Assembly (NCBI GenBank): GCA_016201275.1
Contig: JACQDB010000133.1
Location: 56,187 to 120,186, forward strand
DNA from: Acidobacteriota bacterium
Lineage (GTDB): Bacteria; Acidobacteriota; Blastocatellia; UBA7656
DNA: 64,000 nucleotides
Direction: 5' to 3'
A program made the translations under genes and the position numbers. This document shows, one piece after another, positions 55,290-64,000 of the stretch (its first letter is position 1; each line of letters begins with the position of its first letter). Below the pieces are notes generated by a model that was not told the origin of the DNA, did not search any database, and worked only from the letters and a program-made list of their open reading frames with translations.

Positions 55290-56489
55290 TTAGAAGATTT
55301 GATAAGCGCGATTCAGCAAATCCTGTTTGAGTGTGACGTAACTCTGTTCACCGATCAAGGCATTGACCAGCACTTCGCGCACGCCGCGATGATGCGCCGC
55401 CAGAAAAATCACGGCGTTGGGAAACGGGCGACCGAAAAACGTGCCGCGATAAAAGCGCGGCAATAACTGCGAAGCGCGCTGCAACTCTTTGCCGAAATAG
55501 TTGTGCCACATGATTTCATAGAGCGCCGCAACCTCTTGGAAATTCTGCGGGTGGTACATACGCTGCACGTCAAAAGCGTGCGCCAAAGTGTCCGCCGATT
55601 TGAATGCGTAATAGATGCCTTCGCCGGTGATCGGGTCGCAAAAGCCAGCGGCATCGCCGATCAAAGCCCAGCCCTCGCCGAACGCCCGTAAGTCCGCCCA
55701 GCTTGCATAATCAAGCGTCGGAATCTTGGCACCGAAAAAATTCAGGCGCTCCGATTCCGGCATACGTCCGCCATAATAACGCCGCACGAACGCGCTCAAC
55801 AACTGTCGCAATTCATCCGAGGTGCGTTCTCCAAGTTTGGCAGCGACGCCGAAATTCATCATGCCGGGTCGCGGAAAAGCCCACAAATAGCCGGTAAAAT
55901 CTGGCGAAAATTGAATCGTCACCTCTTCGGTTTTGATGCCTTTGTCCAACTGTTCATCAAAGGGGATGTTGTAACCGAAGGCCAGCGCCAAATCCTGTTG
56001 GGGAAAAATACCGGCGAGTTTGCGCCGTGTAAATGAAGCCGCGCCATCAGCGCCGACCAGAAATTCCGCCCGCCACGCACGGTCGTCATCAGTGACCAGA
56101 ATCCAGTGATCGCCGGAGCGGACGAAATTTTTCACCGCCGCCTGCACAAATTTTGCTCCGGCGTTGATGGCGCGATCCAGCACCAACTGGTTGAGAACTT
56201 CCCGCGAATAAATGGCAAAGGGGCGGTCAACATCTACCGACACGCGGCGACCGTTGGCCGACACCAGAGTGACGCGATGAATTAATTTGCGCGGATAATC
56301 AGTGCTTTCCAGAATGAAGGCGAATTCGCGCAGCGCTCGCGTTGGCACACCGCCGCCGCAAGGTTTTTCCCACGCGCCTTTGGGATCAAACAACAAAACC
56401 TCAAGCCCGGCGTCCGCAAGCTGGGAAGCCAGATGCGCTCCCGCCGGCCCCGCGCCGATGATAGCGATTTGTGCCGACTCGATAAACAT
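55290..56489 (-). CDS. geranylgeranyl-reductase-family FAD oxidoreductase
   Basis: A 399-residue flavoprotein from the ATG at 56489 (MFIESAQIAIIGAGPAGAHL); the longer frame upstream is rejected. FAD motif IGAGPAGAHLASQLADAGLE, then FDPKGAWEKPCGGGVPTRAL, whose PCGGGV is a mark of the group. The second FAD motif is ALIGDAAGFCDPITGEGIYY (~285). Such enzymes reduce isoprenoid side chains of lipids, quinones or chlorophyll, or are halogenase-like. The MFS gene lies 61 bp downstream; the role here is open. Confidence 0.85.
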   Translation of the reverse strand: MFIESAQIAIIGAGPAGAHLASQLADAGLEVLLFDPKGAWEKPCGGGVPTRALREFAFILESTDYPRKLIHRVTLVSANGRRVSVDVDRPFAIYSREVLNQLVLDRAINAGAKFVQAAVKNFVRSGDHWILVTDDDRAWRAEFLVGADGAASFTRRKLAGIFPQQDLALAFGYNIPFDEQLDKGIKTEEVTIQFSPDFTGYLWAFPRPGMMNFGVAAKLGERTSDELRQLLSAFVRRYYGGRMPESERLNFFGAKIPTLDYASWADLRAFGEGWALIGDAAGFCDPITGEGIYYAFKSADTLAHAFDVQRMYHPQNFQEVAALYEIMWHNYFGKELQRASQLLPRFYRGTFFGRPFPNAVIFLAAHHRGVREVLVNALIGEQSYVTLKQDLLNRAYQIF

Positions 56490-56611
56490 CAGGCAAAAGA
56501 GTAGAAAGGCCACAGCGAAAAGGCAAGTGACAAACGGAAATTGCGCGGCTGCCAGTCTGCTGCACGCGAGAGCGTTCTTCTTCCTTGCCTTGTCAGCCTG
56601 AGCGAAAAAGC

Positions 56612-56824
56612 TTATTTCACGCGGGTGGGAGCGGCATTGGCTGGTTTCAGGAAGAGATAGATTTTTTCTGCGCCAGCGCGTTTGGCCGTCGCCATAACTT
56701 CTGCCACGCTGCCATAGACGATGTCGTTTTCGGCGTTGATCCAAACCGTCTTCTCTGCTTGATCCATCAGGCAGCGTTTGAGGTCCGCAAATAATTGCTC
56801 GGCGTTTATCGTTTGTGAATTCAA
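56612..56824 (-). CDS. ExbD/TolR-like periplasmic-domain protein, N-terminus lost or unclear
   Basis: At least 70 residues from the TTG at 56824. KTVWINAENDIVYGSVAEVM and AKRAGAEKIYLFLKP match the C-terminal periplasmic domain of ExbD/TolR. The frame stays open upstream to a stop near 56965 without an ATG; ELKLNSQ just before the start also fits the domain. No membrane helix and no MotA/ExbB partner gene are present. Either a truncated ExbD or a free-standing domain; the reading start is uncertain. Confidence 0.55.
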   Translation of the reverse strand: MNSQTINAEQLFADLKRCLMDQAEKTVWINAENDIVYGSVAEVMATAKRAGAEKIYLFLKPANAAPTRVK

Positions 56825-56992
56825 TTTCAGTTCACAGTGTGAAGCTGCTGTCTCTTTGATTTGGATGACAGGTCTCTGCTCTGTAGTCGCGTTGTCCTGT
56901 GCCTGAGCTTGAATTTCCGATTCACTCAGACTCTTCCACCTGCCGACTTTGAACGCAAGCCGCTACCAGGGTGCTACCCTCTTTCCGTTGAT

Positions 56993-58084
56993 TCACCACA
57001 ACACCGAAGCGTTGAGGCTGGCGACAGAAGTTGTGCCGGTCAAGGCCATCGCCATAGCAAATTCGGCGCGCAGAATATCCACCACTCGCGCCACACCTGC
57101 CGCACCTGCAACAGCTAAACCGTAAAGATAGGGACGACCGATCAACACCGCATCGGCTCCTAAAGCGATGGCTTTCAAAACGTCGGTGCCGCGTCGTATG
57201 CCGCCATCCATCAAGACCGGCATTCTGCCAGCGACGCGCTCGGCAACCGCCGGTAAAACCTCAATCGTTGCTGGCACAGTGTCTAAATTTCTGGCTCCGT
57301 GATTAGACACGATAATGCCGGAAACGCCCGTCTTTATTGCCTTTTCTGCATCATCAGGATGGCTGACGCCTTTCAAAATCACCGGCACTCGCGCCCACGA
57401 CAGCAACCATTCAATATCCTTCCAAGTCAACGAAGGGTCCAGCGTTGAACTATAAATTTCGCCTTCGCGTGGGCGATGCGTGGTCTCGCCGTGCTTTTCC
57501 AAGCCGCGCAGGTGCGGCCTGTCCAAACCCTCCGGCAAGGCGAATTGCAAACGCATCTCGCGGTTGCGCGTGCCGATTACCGGCGTATCCACCGTCACGC
57601 ACAAGACGCGACACCCGGCGTCTTCGGCGCGTTGCACCAGGCTTTTGGTAAAGCCTCTGTCGGGTTGCACGTAAAGTTGAAACCACAGCGGCGCACTTGA
57701 TACGGCGGCAATCTCTTCTACGCTAGTGGTCGCCATCGTGCTGACCACTAGGGTCGCGCCGACGGCGTTTGCGCCTCTTGCGGTTGCCAATTCGCCATCA
57801 CGATGCAGCAGGCGATGATAGGCGGCAGGAGCCAGCACGATAGGATAAGGCAGCGTTTCGCCAAAGAGCGTTACGCGAGTGTCCAGGTTGGACACGTCGG
57901 TGAGAATTTTCTGGCGCAGGCGGATTTTATGAAACGCCTCTTCATTCCATCTGAGAGTCACTTCATCGCTCGCCCCGCCGCTGACATATTCGTAAGCCAA
58001 TAGAGAAAGTCGCTCACGCGCTAGGGCTTCATAATCGGCTAGGCAGACCAGTTCAGAATCCCGGTTGGGCGACAGCGGTGTCAT
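56993..58084 (-). CDS. FMN-dependent alpha-hydroxy-acid oxidase/dehydrogenase (lactate oxidase type)
   Basis: A 363-residue TIM-barrel enzyme. The ATG at 58084 overlaps the exonuclease stop by 4 bases (ATGA), which settles the start over the longer frame. Family motifs: [20 protein letters not shown] (~33), [20 protein letters not shown] (~75), and the substrate/catalytic part [20 protein letters not shown] with the active-site His (~255). [20 protein letters not shown] and [12 protein letters not shown] bind the FMN phosphate. It oxidises L-lactate, glycolate or another 2-hydroxy acid; the substrate is not fixed by sequence. Confidence 0.93.
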   Translation of the reverse strand: MTPLSPNRDSELVCLADYEALARERLSLLAYEYVSGGASDEVTLRWNEEAFHKIRLRQKILTDVSNLDTRVTLFGETLPYPIVLAPAAYHRLLHRDGELATARGANAVGATLVVSTMATTSVEEIAAVSSAPLWFQLYVQPDRGFTKSLVQRAEDAGCRVLCVTVDTPVIGTRNREMRLQFALPEGLDRPHLRGLEKHGETTHRPREGEIYSSTLDPSLTWKDIEWLLSWARVPVILKGVSHPDDAEKAIKTGVSGIIVSNHGARNLDTVPATIEVLPAVAERVAGRMPVLMDGGIRRGTDVLKAIALGADAVLIGRPYLYGLAVAGAAGVARVVDILRAEFAMAMALTGTTSVASLNASVLW

Positions 58085-58632
58085 AGCAAATTCTCTCGCA
58101 ACATATTGCAAAACAGCGCGCCCTGTTCAATGGCATCGTCGAGCGCTTTGTGGGTGTGCGGCAAACGGTCGAACCAATGTCTCGGCATGGTGCGTTTGGT
58201 GGTGTCGCGAAAGTCTATTTTCAGCATCGCCATCGCATACGTTTTGATGTCGAGCGCCGAATGCGAAAACGGATTTTCAGCGGTGAAGCGCACCAGGTAA
58301 TAGCACACAAACATGAAGTCGAAGACCACCGGATAGCCAACAAAGACGGGCTTGCCGGGCAAAGATTTCAACCAGTCCAGATATTGCCGCAAGGCTGTTT
58401 CCGGCGCTTGCAGATTTTCCCTACAAGCCAGCCAGGCCGCTTCCTGGGTCTTCCACCAAGCCATCGTGCGCGGGTCGGGCGTCGCTTCGGGCAGGGTTTC
58501 GAGGTTCGCTGTAAAGGTGCTGATTAAGGTCTTGTCGGCGAGATAAGCCGCCGAACCGAAACTGAGCATGGAATGTTGCCCAGGAATCGGCCCGTCGGTT
58601 TCGACATCGGTGCTGACATAAATTTCCGGCAT
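58081..58632 (-). CDS. DnaQ-type 3'-5' exonuclease
   Basis: A 183-residue protein of the DEDDh group. Exo I is [20 protein letters not shown] (Asp and Glu pair at ~9-11), Exo II lies around [20 protein letters not shown], and Exo III is [16 protein letters not shown] with His and Asp. It presumably trims or proofreads nucleic acid. It is 14 bp downstream of the ParM-like gene and overlaps the hydroxy-acid oxidase by 4 bases, so the three may be co-transcribed. The functional link between them is not obvious. Confidence 0.85.
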   Translation of the reverse strand: MPEIYVSTDVETDGPIPGQHSMLSFGSAAYLADKTLISTFTANLETLPEATPDPRTMAWWKTQEAAWLACRENLQAPETALRQYLDWLKSLPGKPVFVGYPVVFDFMFVCYYLVRFTAENPFSHSALDIKTYAMAMLKIDFRDTTKRTMPRHWFDRLPHTHKALDDAIEQGALFCNMLRENLL

Positions 58633-58646
58633 AGTGAATCGTACAG

Positions 58647-59675
58647 TTAAGCGTCTTCGTTGGTCTGACGCAGCAAGCCGTAACGGAAATAGCCCACGGC
58701 GTTGGAGAAAATCATGGACTCGACTTTTTCCGCCGAGGTGAAGACCTGCTTGATGCCGTCAAAGAGCATATCGCCCGAACCACCGGCGACCAGAACTTTC
58801 TGCGGACGCATAGGGCGCACGGTCATCTGTATGCGGTTGAGGATTTCCGGCAGATGTTTTTCCATCACCTGTTTCCGCACCTCTTCAAGATCAACCGTTT
58901 CGCCGTTCGGAGTAATGTAGGGCGTCTTGCTGCGTATGTATTGTTCGATGGTCGAGCGTTCCAGATAATCATCGTACTTGGCATCAATCTCGCGCTGCAA
59001 ATCGTGATAGACGGCATCCAGCGATGACGGTATGGATTTCGACACGGTGTGAATGTAGCGCCCGTCAGCGGCAACTATATCAATAGTCTTTTCGCCCCCG
59101 TCAATTACTGCGGTCGGCACGATGCGGTCGGCAATCTTGTTGCCTTCGCGGTCCAGCGCATAGCTCAGATACGAGCCGTAGCCTTGCGGCAGCACTAAAA
59201 TATCTTTGGCTTCGAGGGTGAACTTGATGGTGTTGGCAATGCTGCCATTGATGTTGTAAAGCTTGATGGTGTGTTCGCCTGCGAGTTTATCCACCAACGT
59301 CTGTTTTTGCGAGGCGTAAAAATTGACCGGCAAACCGACGACCAGCACTTCGGGTGCGGCAGCCTGTTTTTCGGTCATAAAGCGCGCAATGCCAGCAATG
59401 GTCAACGCCGGGTTGTAATGCTTGGTGAACATATCGCGGTCGGCGGACATTTCGCCGCCACGGTTCAAACGGATAGCGGTTTCGCCGAAGTTGCGAATCT
59501 TGCCCGGATAGAGGCTGAGTTCCGCGATGAAGTTATCCTGCGCGGTGCCTAAAAAATCTTCGCCGAATTCGGCCTGCCCGATGACCGATGGAAAGATCAA
59601 GGTTTTGCGACCGGCTTTGGTTTCCGAATAAATCTTTGTCGCCGAATATCCTGTGTCAACTGCCAAGACGTTCAT
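58647..59675 (-). CDS. ParM/StbA-like actin homologue
   Basis: A 342-residue protein. The start [20 protein letters not shown] is the phosphate-1 loop of actin-fold ATPases. [18 protein letters not shown] (~112), [16 protein letters not shown] (phosphate-2, ~190) and [20 protein letters not shown] (adenosine motif, ~293) complete the pattern of ParM/StbA and archaeal Ta0583-like proteins. Such proteins polymerise and can move plasmids or serve as cytoskeleton. No ParR, centromere array or replication gene is seen, so a chromosomal cytoskeletal use is possible. The exonuclease follows 14 bp downstream. Confidence 0.82.
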   Translation of the reverse strand: MNVLAVDTGYSATKIYSETKAGRKTLIFPSVIGQAEFGEDFLGTAQDNFIAELSLYPGKIRNFGETAIRLNRGGEMSADRDMFTKHYNPALTIAGIARFMTEKQAAAPEVLVVGLPVNFYASQKQTLVDKLAGEHTIKLYNINGSIANTIKFTLEAKDILVLPQGYGSYLSYALDREGNKIADRIVPTAVIDGGEKTIDIVAADGRYIHTVSKSIPSSLDAVYHDLQREIDAKYDDYLERSTIEQYIRSKTPYITPNGETVDLEEVRKQVMEKHLPEILNRIQMTVRPMRPQKVLVAGGSGDMLFDGIKQVFTSAEKVESMIFSNAVGYFRYGLLRQTNEDA

Positions 59676-59830
59676 AAGCGCTTCTTTACAAGGCTCTCAA
59701 GCCTTGACGGACGCCTCCCACGCCCGACGGATGTGAAGTTGAAAGTTCTGCTTTGCCGCTCAAGCCAAGTACGCCAAAGGGCTTGATTGACGGGCGTTTT
59801 GATTATACGTCATCGGCGGGAGTTTTCCAG

Positions 59831-60553
59831 TTATTCGCGGCGTTTGCGTTGTTGGAGGATTTTTTTTATGCGCTTCAAAGTGCGGTTGAGGCTCGCGCCC
59901 ACGCCTTCCGCTGACAGTTGCAATACCGTTATGCGGGAAATTTCTTTGTTGGTCAGCCCTTCGTAATACTTGAGCTTGAACACCGTGATGTCGCGGTCTT
60001 TATTCGTCCACACCGGAACCTGATGAAACATCTCTTCGAGCGATTCGACAGTAATTATTTTCTTTGGGTCGTCGGTTTGGGTAAGCAGAAACGCCGCATC
60101 GTGGCTCTGCGGATCGGGGGCTTCACCGCCGCGACTCAGCAATTCATCAAGCGAAAACATCACGTCGGGGCGTTTGTAAGCGCGCACTTCGCGGAAATAA
60201 TCGCGCACCACATTGATGGCGATGATGATGATATAGCGATAGATGGAATTTTCATACTCGCCATTGAACTGTCGCAACGCCTGACGGTTTTTATGAATCA
60301 AGCGCATATAAACCGCTTGTGACAAATCTTCGATCAGGGTGTCGCTGAGGCCATCAAATTCGGCATTGTACCGAGCCAGACGCAGCGCCGCCTGCATCAC
60401 GCCCTTTTTCACCGTGCCTTTAAACCGGTTCACGAACTCCGTCCAGGCCAGTTCATCGGTAGGGGTTTGCATACATTTTTGCAACAGTTCACTGACCGAC
60501 CATTCGGATGGACGCCGATTCAGAGGGCGGATTGGCTTACTCTTTTCACTCAA
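59831..60553 (-). CDS. ECF-like sigma-70 family protein
   Basis: A 240-residue protein. Region 2: IEDLSQAVYMRLIHKNRQAL and IYRYIIIIAINVVRDYFREV. Region 4: DITVFKLKYYEGLTNKEISR followed by a segment ending in LNRTLKRIKKILQQRKRRE. The linker between regions (~130-165) is longer than in most ECF factors. No anti-sigma gene is adjacent; the ParM-like gene lies 155 bp downstream. Promoters recognised are unknown. Confidence 0.82.
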   Translation of the reverse strand: MSEKSKPIRPLNRRPSEWSVSELLQKCMQTPTDELAWTEFVNRFKGTVKKGVMQAALRLARYNAEFDGLSDTLIEDLSQAVYMRLIHKNRQALRQFNGEYENSIYRYIIIIAINVVRDYFREVRAYKRPDVMFSLDELLSRGGEAPDPQSHDAAFLLTQTDDPKKIITVESLEEMFHQVPVWTNKDRDITVFKLKYYEGLTNKEISRITVLQLSAEGVGASLNRTLKRIKKILQQRKRRE

Positions 60554-61269
60554 GCTGTTCTCAAGCCTTTATCTTCAAGCTGTTGTCCGTTCAAGCTTAC
60601 GGCATAGGTTGCCGGTAAACTCTCTACTGCTTTATGTACAAGAGGTGATTTCCATTACACAAAAAATTTCTTCACCCACTTTTTTCTCTAGTGACTGACC
60701 GACCAGCATCAAACCCAGCCCGATTGCACGGCTTCGCGGCGACCTCTGACGTAATAAATCGCCAATAAAATCAGAGGTTTTAACGCACAAAAAAGTATTC
60801 GATAAGGGTTTGTAAACTTGTCTTTATTTGACCGTGAGATTTCCTAAGCTTTCCGCGGCACCAGCATAACAAAGCCCCTTGTCGCCCGTCAGATCATTTG
60901 TGCAGCGCCGCAAAAAGAATTCGTTTACTAAATTTCAACGCAGTGATTCAACGAGGTATGACAAGCAGGTAGTAGCGCAATGAAGAAAGAGGTTTCGTAG
61001 TTCTTGTCTTGAGGCGGCAGCGTAGGCAGGCGAATGCTGCCGCCTCAAGACGGGGCTACGAAACCCTTGCCTTTCTCACTTCATGGAACCGCAAGCGATT
61101 GTGTAACCGGCTGCAATAAAACCCTGACTTTTCTCATTTCAAATTGTGGGAACCTCTCACGTTCGCTTGCTTGCATCAACAGCCGTCGGCGCTCGTCCCT
61201 ACGAGTGACCCTATGCACCGCATGGCGATGTTGGCAACCAACACCATCAACACAAAGGAGCAGCCTACT
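60554..61269. other. 716-bp divergent gap with one large palindrome
   Basis: It separates the leftward sigma gene from the rightward EEP gene and should contain both promoters; none was confidently recognised. It holds the palindrome at 60981-61084. AGGAG at 61256-61260 serves the EEP start. No coding frame with family resemblance was seen. Confidence 0.6.
60981..61084. repeat. ~105-bp palindromic element
   Basis: The inner arms 61007-61021 (TCTTGAGGCGGCAGC) and 61036-61050 are exact complements; outside a short mismatch, GGTTTCGTAG (60991-61000) pairs with 61056-61065, and ATGAAG at the left edge is mirrored near 61079-61084. The loop is 14 bases. Family relation to the other palindromes is not evident. 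Confidence 0.75.
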
Positions 61270-62361
61270 ATGAAACTCAAACTCGCCACCTATAATGTCA
61301 ACAATCTGTTTTGTCGCGCCAACGTCCTGCAACTCGAAGGCTTTTCGCAGGTCGCCGCCGAAGTCCTGGCCGACATCCAAACTTTATCTACGTTGCTGGA
61401 AAACGATTCTTACGCTGGCAACACCGGCACAGAGATCGTCAAACTCCTCAGCAAATATCAACTCGATTCCACCAAACGCGACAAATGGTTTTCGCTCAAT
61501 GAAAGCCGCAACAAACTCTTCACCATCGCCAACGGTGTCGTCAAACTGGTCGCCAAAGGCCGCCAAGCCTGGGTCGGCTGGGTCGAATTAAAATACGATA
61601 TAGTGGACGAAATCAGCACCGAAAACACCGGGCGCGTCATCCAAGAACTCAAGCCCGACGTGCTGTGTCTGGTCGAAGTCGAAAGCCGCCTCGCCCTCGA
61701 TAAATTCAACACCAACATCTTGAAAAAGTTGAACGCCGGATTCGCTCACAATCTGTTGATAGATGGCAACGACGCACGCGGCATAGACGTTGGCCTGTTC
61801 AGTCAATATCCCATCAATTCGGTTCGCAGTCACATTGACGACACTTTCAACGCCGCCAATCAAACCTTCAAAATTTTCAGCCGCGATTGCCCGGAATACG
61901 AAGTCCTGTTGCCCAACGATAAAACTTTGTGGATGCTCTGCAATCACTTCAAGAGCAAAGGCTATGGCAACCCGGCCAGTAACGACGCCAAGCGCAAACG
62001 GCAGGCCAATCGCGTCAAAGACCTGTTGCAGCGTTTCGATTTGACTACGGATTTCGTCGTTGTAGCGGGCGATTTCAACGACACGCCGGGGCGCGAGCCG
62101 TTGAAAAAACTTTTGCAAACCCCCAATCTTTTCGATGTTTTGTCGTCGCCCTTGTTTCAAGGCGAACGCTGGACCTATCAAGACAAGAAAGGTCAGATAG
62201 ATTACCTTTTGGTTTCTCAAGCGCTTTTCGCTACACTTCAAGGCGTAGGGATTGAGCGGCGCGGCATCTTTCGCCCTGACATCGCGCACTTTCCCGAAGT
62301 GACAGACAAAACGACGCAGGCATCCGACCACGCAGCGGTCTTTGCCGAGTTCAACATTTGA
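61270..62361 (+). CDS. endonuclease/exonuclease/phosphatase (EEP) family protein
   Basis: A 363-residue protein from the ATG at 61270, with AGGAG 9 bases upstream. The EEP motifs are LKLATYNVNNLFCRANVLQL (N-terminal Asn), LKPDVLCLVEVESRLALDKF (metal-binding Glu, ~140), CNHFKSKGYGNP, VVVAGDFNDTPGREPLKKLL (Asp/Asn, ~270) and ASDHAAVFAEF (catalytic Asp-His). It cleaves phosphodiesters of nucleic acid or lipid-type substrates. No signal peptide is seen. The B12-binding-protein-like gene follows 22 bp downstream. Confidence 0.9.
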   Translation: MKLKLATYNVNNLFCRANVLQLEGFSQVAAEVLADIQTLSTLLENDSYAGNTGTEIVKLLSKYQLDSTKRDKWFSLNESRNKLFTIANGVVKLVAKGRQAWVGWVELKYDIVDEISTENTGRVIQELKPDVLCLVEVESRLALDKFNTNILKKLNAGFAHNLLIDGNDARGIDVGLFSQYPINSVRSHIDDTFNAANQTFKIFSRDCPEYEVLLPNDKTLWMLCNHFKSKGYGNPASNDAKRKRQANRVKDLLQRFDLTTDFVVVAGDFNDTPGREPLKKLLQTPNLFDVLSSPLFQGERWTYQDKKGQIDYLLVSQALFATLQGVGIERRGIFRPDIAHFPEVTDKTTQASDHAAVFAEFNI

Positions 62362-62383
62362 AAGAGGAAGCGAAAAAAGCCCT

Positions 62384-63313
62384 GTGACCGAATCAAGAAT
62401 CGTCTCGCTCATCGCCAGCGCCACGGAAATCGTCTGCGCTCTGGGGATGCAAAATCATCTGGTAGGGAGGTCGCACGAATGCGACTTCCCTGCCGCTGTC
62501 AAAACCCTGCCGCAATGCACCAGCCCAAAGTTCAACATCGAAGGCACGAGTTATGAAATAGACCAGCGCGTGAAAGCCGTATTGCAGGAAGCCTTGAGCG
62601 TCTATCGCGTGGATGCCGAACAGCTGGAACAACTGCAACCGACGCACATCATCACGCAATCGCAATGCGAAGTCTGCGCCGTCAGCTTGCAAGATGTGGA
62701 ACGCGCAGTCTGCCAGTTCACCAGTTCGCAACCCCGCATCGTATCGCTTGAGCCAAACGCTCTGGCCGACATCTGGCAGGACATTCAACGGGTCGCCGCT
62801 GCCTTAGACATAGCCGAGCGCGGCCACGCCCTCAATGAAACTTTGCAGCGCCGTATGCAGGCCATTCGCGCAAAGGCTCGCGCTCTTGACCACAAGCCGC
62901 GTGTGGCTTTGATTGAGTGGATAGAGCCTTTGATGGCGGCGGGCAACTGGATGCCGGAATTGGTAGAGATGGCGGGTGGCGAAAATCTTTTTGGCACAGC
63001 AGGTCAACATTCGCCGTGGATGAACTGGCAAGAGTTGGTCGCCAGCCTTCCCGACATCATCATCGTCACGCCTTGCGGTTTCGATATAGCGCGCACGCTG
63101 GAAGAGATGCCGCTGTTGAGCCAACAAGCGGAGTGGTCGGCATTGAAAGCCGTACAAGAGGGGCAAGTTTTTGTCGCCGATGGCAATCAATATTTCAATC
63201 GTCCGGGGCCGCGAGTCGTGGAGTCATTGGAAATTCTAGCAGAGCTTTTTCACCCTCAGACTTTTCAATTCGGACATGAAGGCACGGGTTGGATGAATTA
63301 TCGTGAACCGTGA
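62384..63313 (+). CDS. BtuF-like cobalamin-binding protein, no visible signal peptide
   Basis: A 309-residue protein from the GTG at 62384 ([20 protein letters not shown]), or 14 codons longer from 62342, which overlaps the EEP gene. [20 protein letters not shown] and [14 protein letters not shown] open the periplasmic-binding fold; [19 protein letters not shown] and [18 protein letters not shown] follow. Members of this subgroup are annotated as cobalamin-binding proteins though many lack export signals, as here. No BtuC/BtuD or B12 riboswitch was seen. The RidA gene overlaps or starts 11 bp downstream. Confidence 0.82.
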   Translation: MTESRIVSLIASATEIVCALGMQNHLVGRSHECDFPAAVKTLPQCTSPKFNIEGTSYEIDQRVKAVLQEALSVYRVDAEQLEQLQPTHIITQSQCEVCAVSLQDVERAVCQFTSSQPRIVSLEPNALADIWQDIQRVAAALDIAERGHALNETLQRRMQAIRAKARALDHKPRVALIEWIEPLMAAGNWMPELVEMAGGENLFGTAGQHSPWMNWQELVASLPDIIIVTPCGFDIARTLEEMPLLSQQAEWSALKAVQEGQVFVADGNQYFNRPGPRVVESLEILAELFHPQTFQFGHEGTGWMNYREP

Positions 63314-63324
63314 ATGAGGTTTTT

Positions 63325-63723
63325 ATGCAGAGACAAAATATTTCGAGCGGCGCGAAGTGGGAGCCTATCGTGGGCTACTCTCGCGCTGTGCGTGTGGGCA
63401 ATGTGGTAGCAGTTTCGGGAACGACGGCTACCGATGAAGCAGGCAACATCGTTGGGCTTGGCGATGTGTATGCACAGACGATTCAGACTTTGAAAAATAT
63501 TGAGAAGGCGCTCGACAAGGCCGGAGCCAAACTTGGAGATGTGATTCGCACGCGTATGTATGTGGTGAACATTGATGAGTGGGAGAAGGTCGGCAAAGCA
63601 CACGGCGAATTCTTTGGCGACATTCGACCGGCGACCAGCATGGTGGAAGTCAGCCGCTTGATTGCCCCGGAAATTCTGGTCGAAATCGAAGCCGATGCCA
63701 TCCTTACAGATTCGCTGTCATAA
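63325..63723 (+). CDS. RidA/YjgF family enamine/imine deaminase
   Basis: A 132-residue protein from the ATG at 63325 ([20 protein letters not shown]), with GAGG 5 bases upstream; a GTG at 63310 overlapping the previous stop is an alternative. The substrate-binding Arg lies in [20 protein letters not shown] (~75) and the C-terminal [20 protein letters not shown] is typical. RidA hydrolyses reactive enamines and imines from PLP enzymes. It is the last gene of a three-gene run with the EEP and BtuF-like genes. Confidence 0.93.
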   Translation: MQRQNISSGAKWEPIVGYSRAVRVGNVVAVSGTTATDEAGNIVGLGDVYAQTIQTLKNIEKALDKAGAKLGDVIRTRMYVVNIDEWEKVGKAHGEFFGDIRPATSMVEVSRLIAPEILVEIEADAILTDSLS

Positions 63724-63786
63724 CATTTCCGATTGAAAGACGGTGATTCCATAGCGGTAGTCTTAGGACGGCAGAGGAAATCAAGT

Positions 63787-63860
63787 GCAAGACTTGAGTG
63801 ATTTTCCCATGCCCTGTACGGGCACCCCTACAGGGCATGGGAAAAGCGCTCAAGTCTTGC
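63787..63860. repeat. palindromic repeat element, copy C
   Basis: Arms 63787-63818 and 63829-63860 pair over 32 bases with three or so mismatches and a 10-base loop (left arm begins GCAAGACTTGAGTG). The right arm and following bases to 63875 match copy A at 8544-8580 closely. It lies downstream of RidA and is immediately followed by the leader of the 66-bp array. Confidence 0.8.
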
Positions 63861-63890
63861 AGGTTATTTTATCCACAATCCTCAGCTCTA

Positions 63891-64000
63891 CTTTGTACAT
63901 TTTTTAGAGGCGAACCGAGCTTGCCAATCCCCCCGATGGCAGTCGGGGGAGGCTTAAAATTCAGCTTATGAAACGCCGTGCAACCTCAACCAATCCCCCC
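63891..64000 (+). repeat. second copy of the 66-bp repeat array (cut by window end)
   Basis: The leader CTTTGTACATTTTT starts at 63891, 35 bases before the first unit (63926-63973), exactly as at 17492. The next unit begins at 63992, again 66 bases on, and leaves the window. Confidence 0.85.

Noticed and set aside
58647..59675. evidence that the region is an integrated plasmid
   Set aside because: The ParM-like gene is the only plasmid-type gene; no replication, mobilisation or ParR gene is present.

Overview
The window looks like a chromosomal segment of an Acidobacteriota bacterium, most likely class Blastocatellia. The pointers are a VWA protein of the acidobacterial VWFA-related type, two DUF4097-type proteins next to an ECF sigma/anti-sigma pair, a DUF5916 outer-membrane protein, a BACON-domain secreted protein, and a Gram-negative envelope set (BamA/TamA-family protein, TamB, SurA-like chaperone). 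This placement is inference from gene content; there is no rRNA or tRNA gene in view. About 50 protein genes are supported. Accessory DNA is mostly small palindromic elements rather than full insertion sequences.

Layout. 1-5.7 kb: partial DUF5916 gene, a 197-bp MITE with a 9-bp target duplication, two DUF4097-like proteins, an anti-sigma factor and its ECF sigma factor, with two inverted copies of a ~100-bp repeat bracketing part of the cluster. 6.2-9.6 kb: histone-deacetylase-family hydrolase, DUF4337 membrane protein, P-loop kinase, sugar-nucleotide epimerase. 9.7-13.5 kb: NodU-type carbamoyltransferase and an incomplete PotA-PotB transporter. 13.5-17.4 kb: Rpn/DUF4351 protein, ligA, arsC-like gene. 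17.35-18.46 kb: decayed stretch with a Uma2 remnant and a 66-bp-period repeat array. 18.4-25.2 kb: small zinc-binding protein, WbpB/WbpD-like pair, two zinc-ribbon membrane proteins of mirrored architecture, purM, a second DUF4351 protein and a 112-bp MITE. 25.3-36.3 kb: DUF3006 and ComEC-like hydrolase (overlapping), purF, SurA-like, BamA/TamA-family, TamB. 36.7-43.2 kb: cmk, a small coupled ORF, threonine aldolase, VWA protein, hemW, then on the plus strand an epimerase and a GT2 glycosyltransferase. 43.4-51.8 kb: BACON-domain protein, sigma-like protein, a winged-helix protein with six membrane segments, folP, hemX-like, hemA, hemC. 51.8-53.8 kb: compact restriction-modification module (D12 adenine methylase, HTH controller, PD-(D/E)XK-like protein). 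54-60.6 kb: MFS transporter, geranylgeranyl-reductase-type flavoprotein, ExbD-like periplasmic-domain ORF, FMN alpha-hydroxy-acid oxidase, DnaQ-type exonuclease, ParM-like actin homologue, second ECF sigma factor. 61.3-63.7 kb: EEP-family nuclease/phosphatase, B12-binding-protein-like gene, RidA. 63.77-64 kb: another palindrome followed by the start of a second copy of the 66-bp array.

How the genes fit together. TamB, the BamA/TamA-family protein and the SurA-like protein run in one direction with short gaps and form an outer-membrane assembly module. hemX-like, hemA and hemC, with hemW elsewhere, supply tetrapyrrole synthesis; folP is start-stop coupled to the membrane winged-helix regulator just upstream. 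purM and purF are two scattered purine genes. The epimerases, GT2, WbpB/WbpD pair and carbamoyltransferase point to surface or secreted glycan synthesis. The sigma/anti-sigma pair probably answers an envelope signal together with the DUF4097 proteins. The restriction-modification module is the clearest laterally acquired unit. No convincing new multi-gene system was identified; the most unusual signals are the MITE and palindrome families, the two 66-bp arrays, the six-TM winged-helix regulator and the isolated chromosomal ParM homologue.
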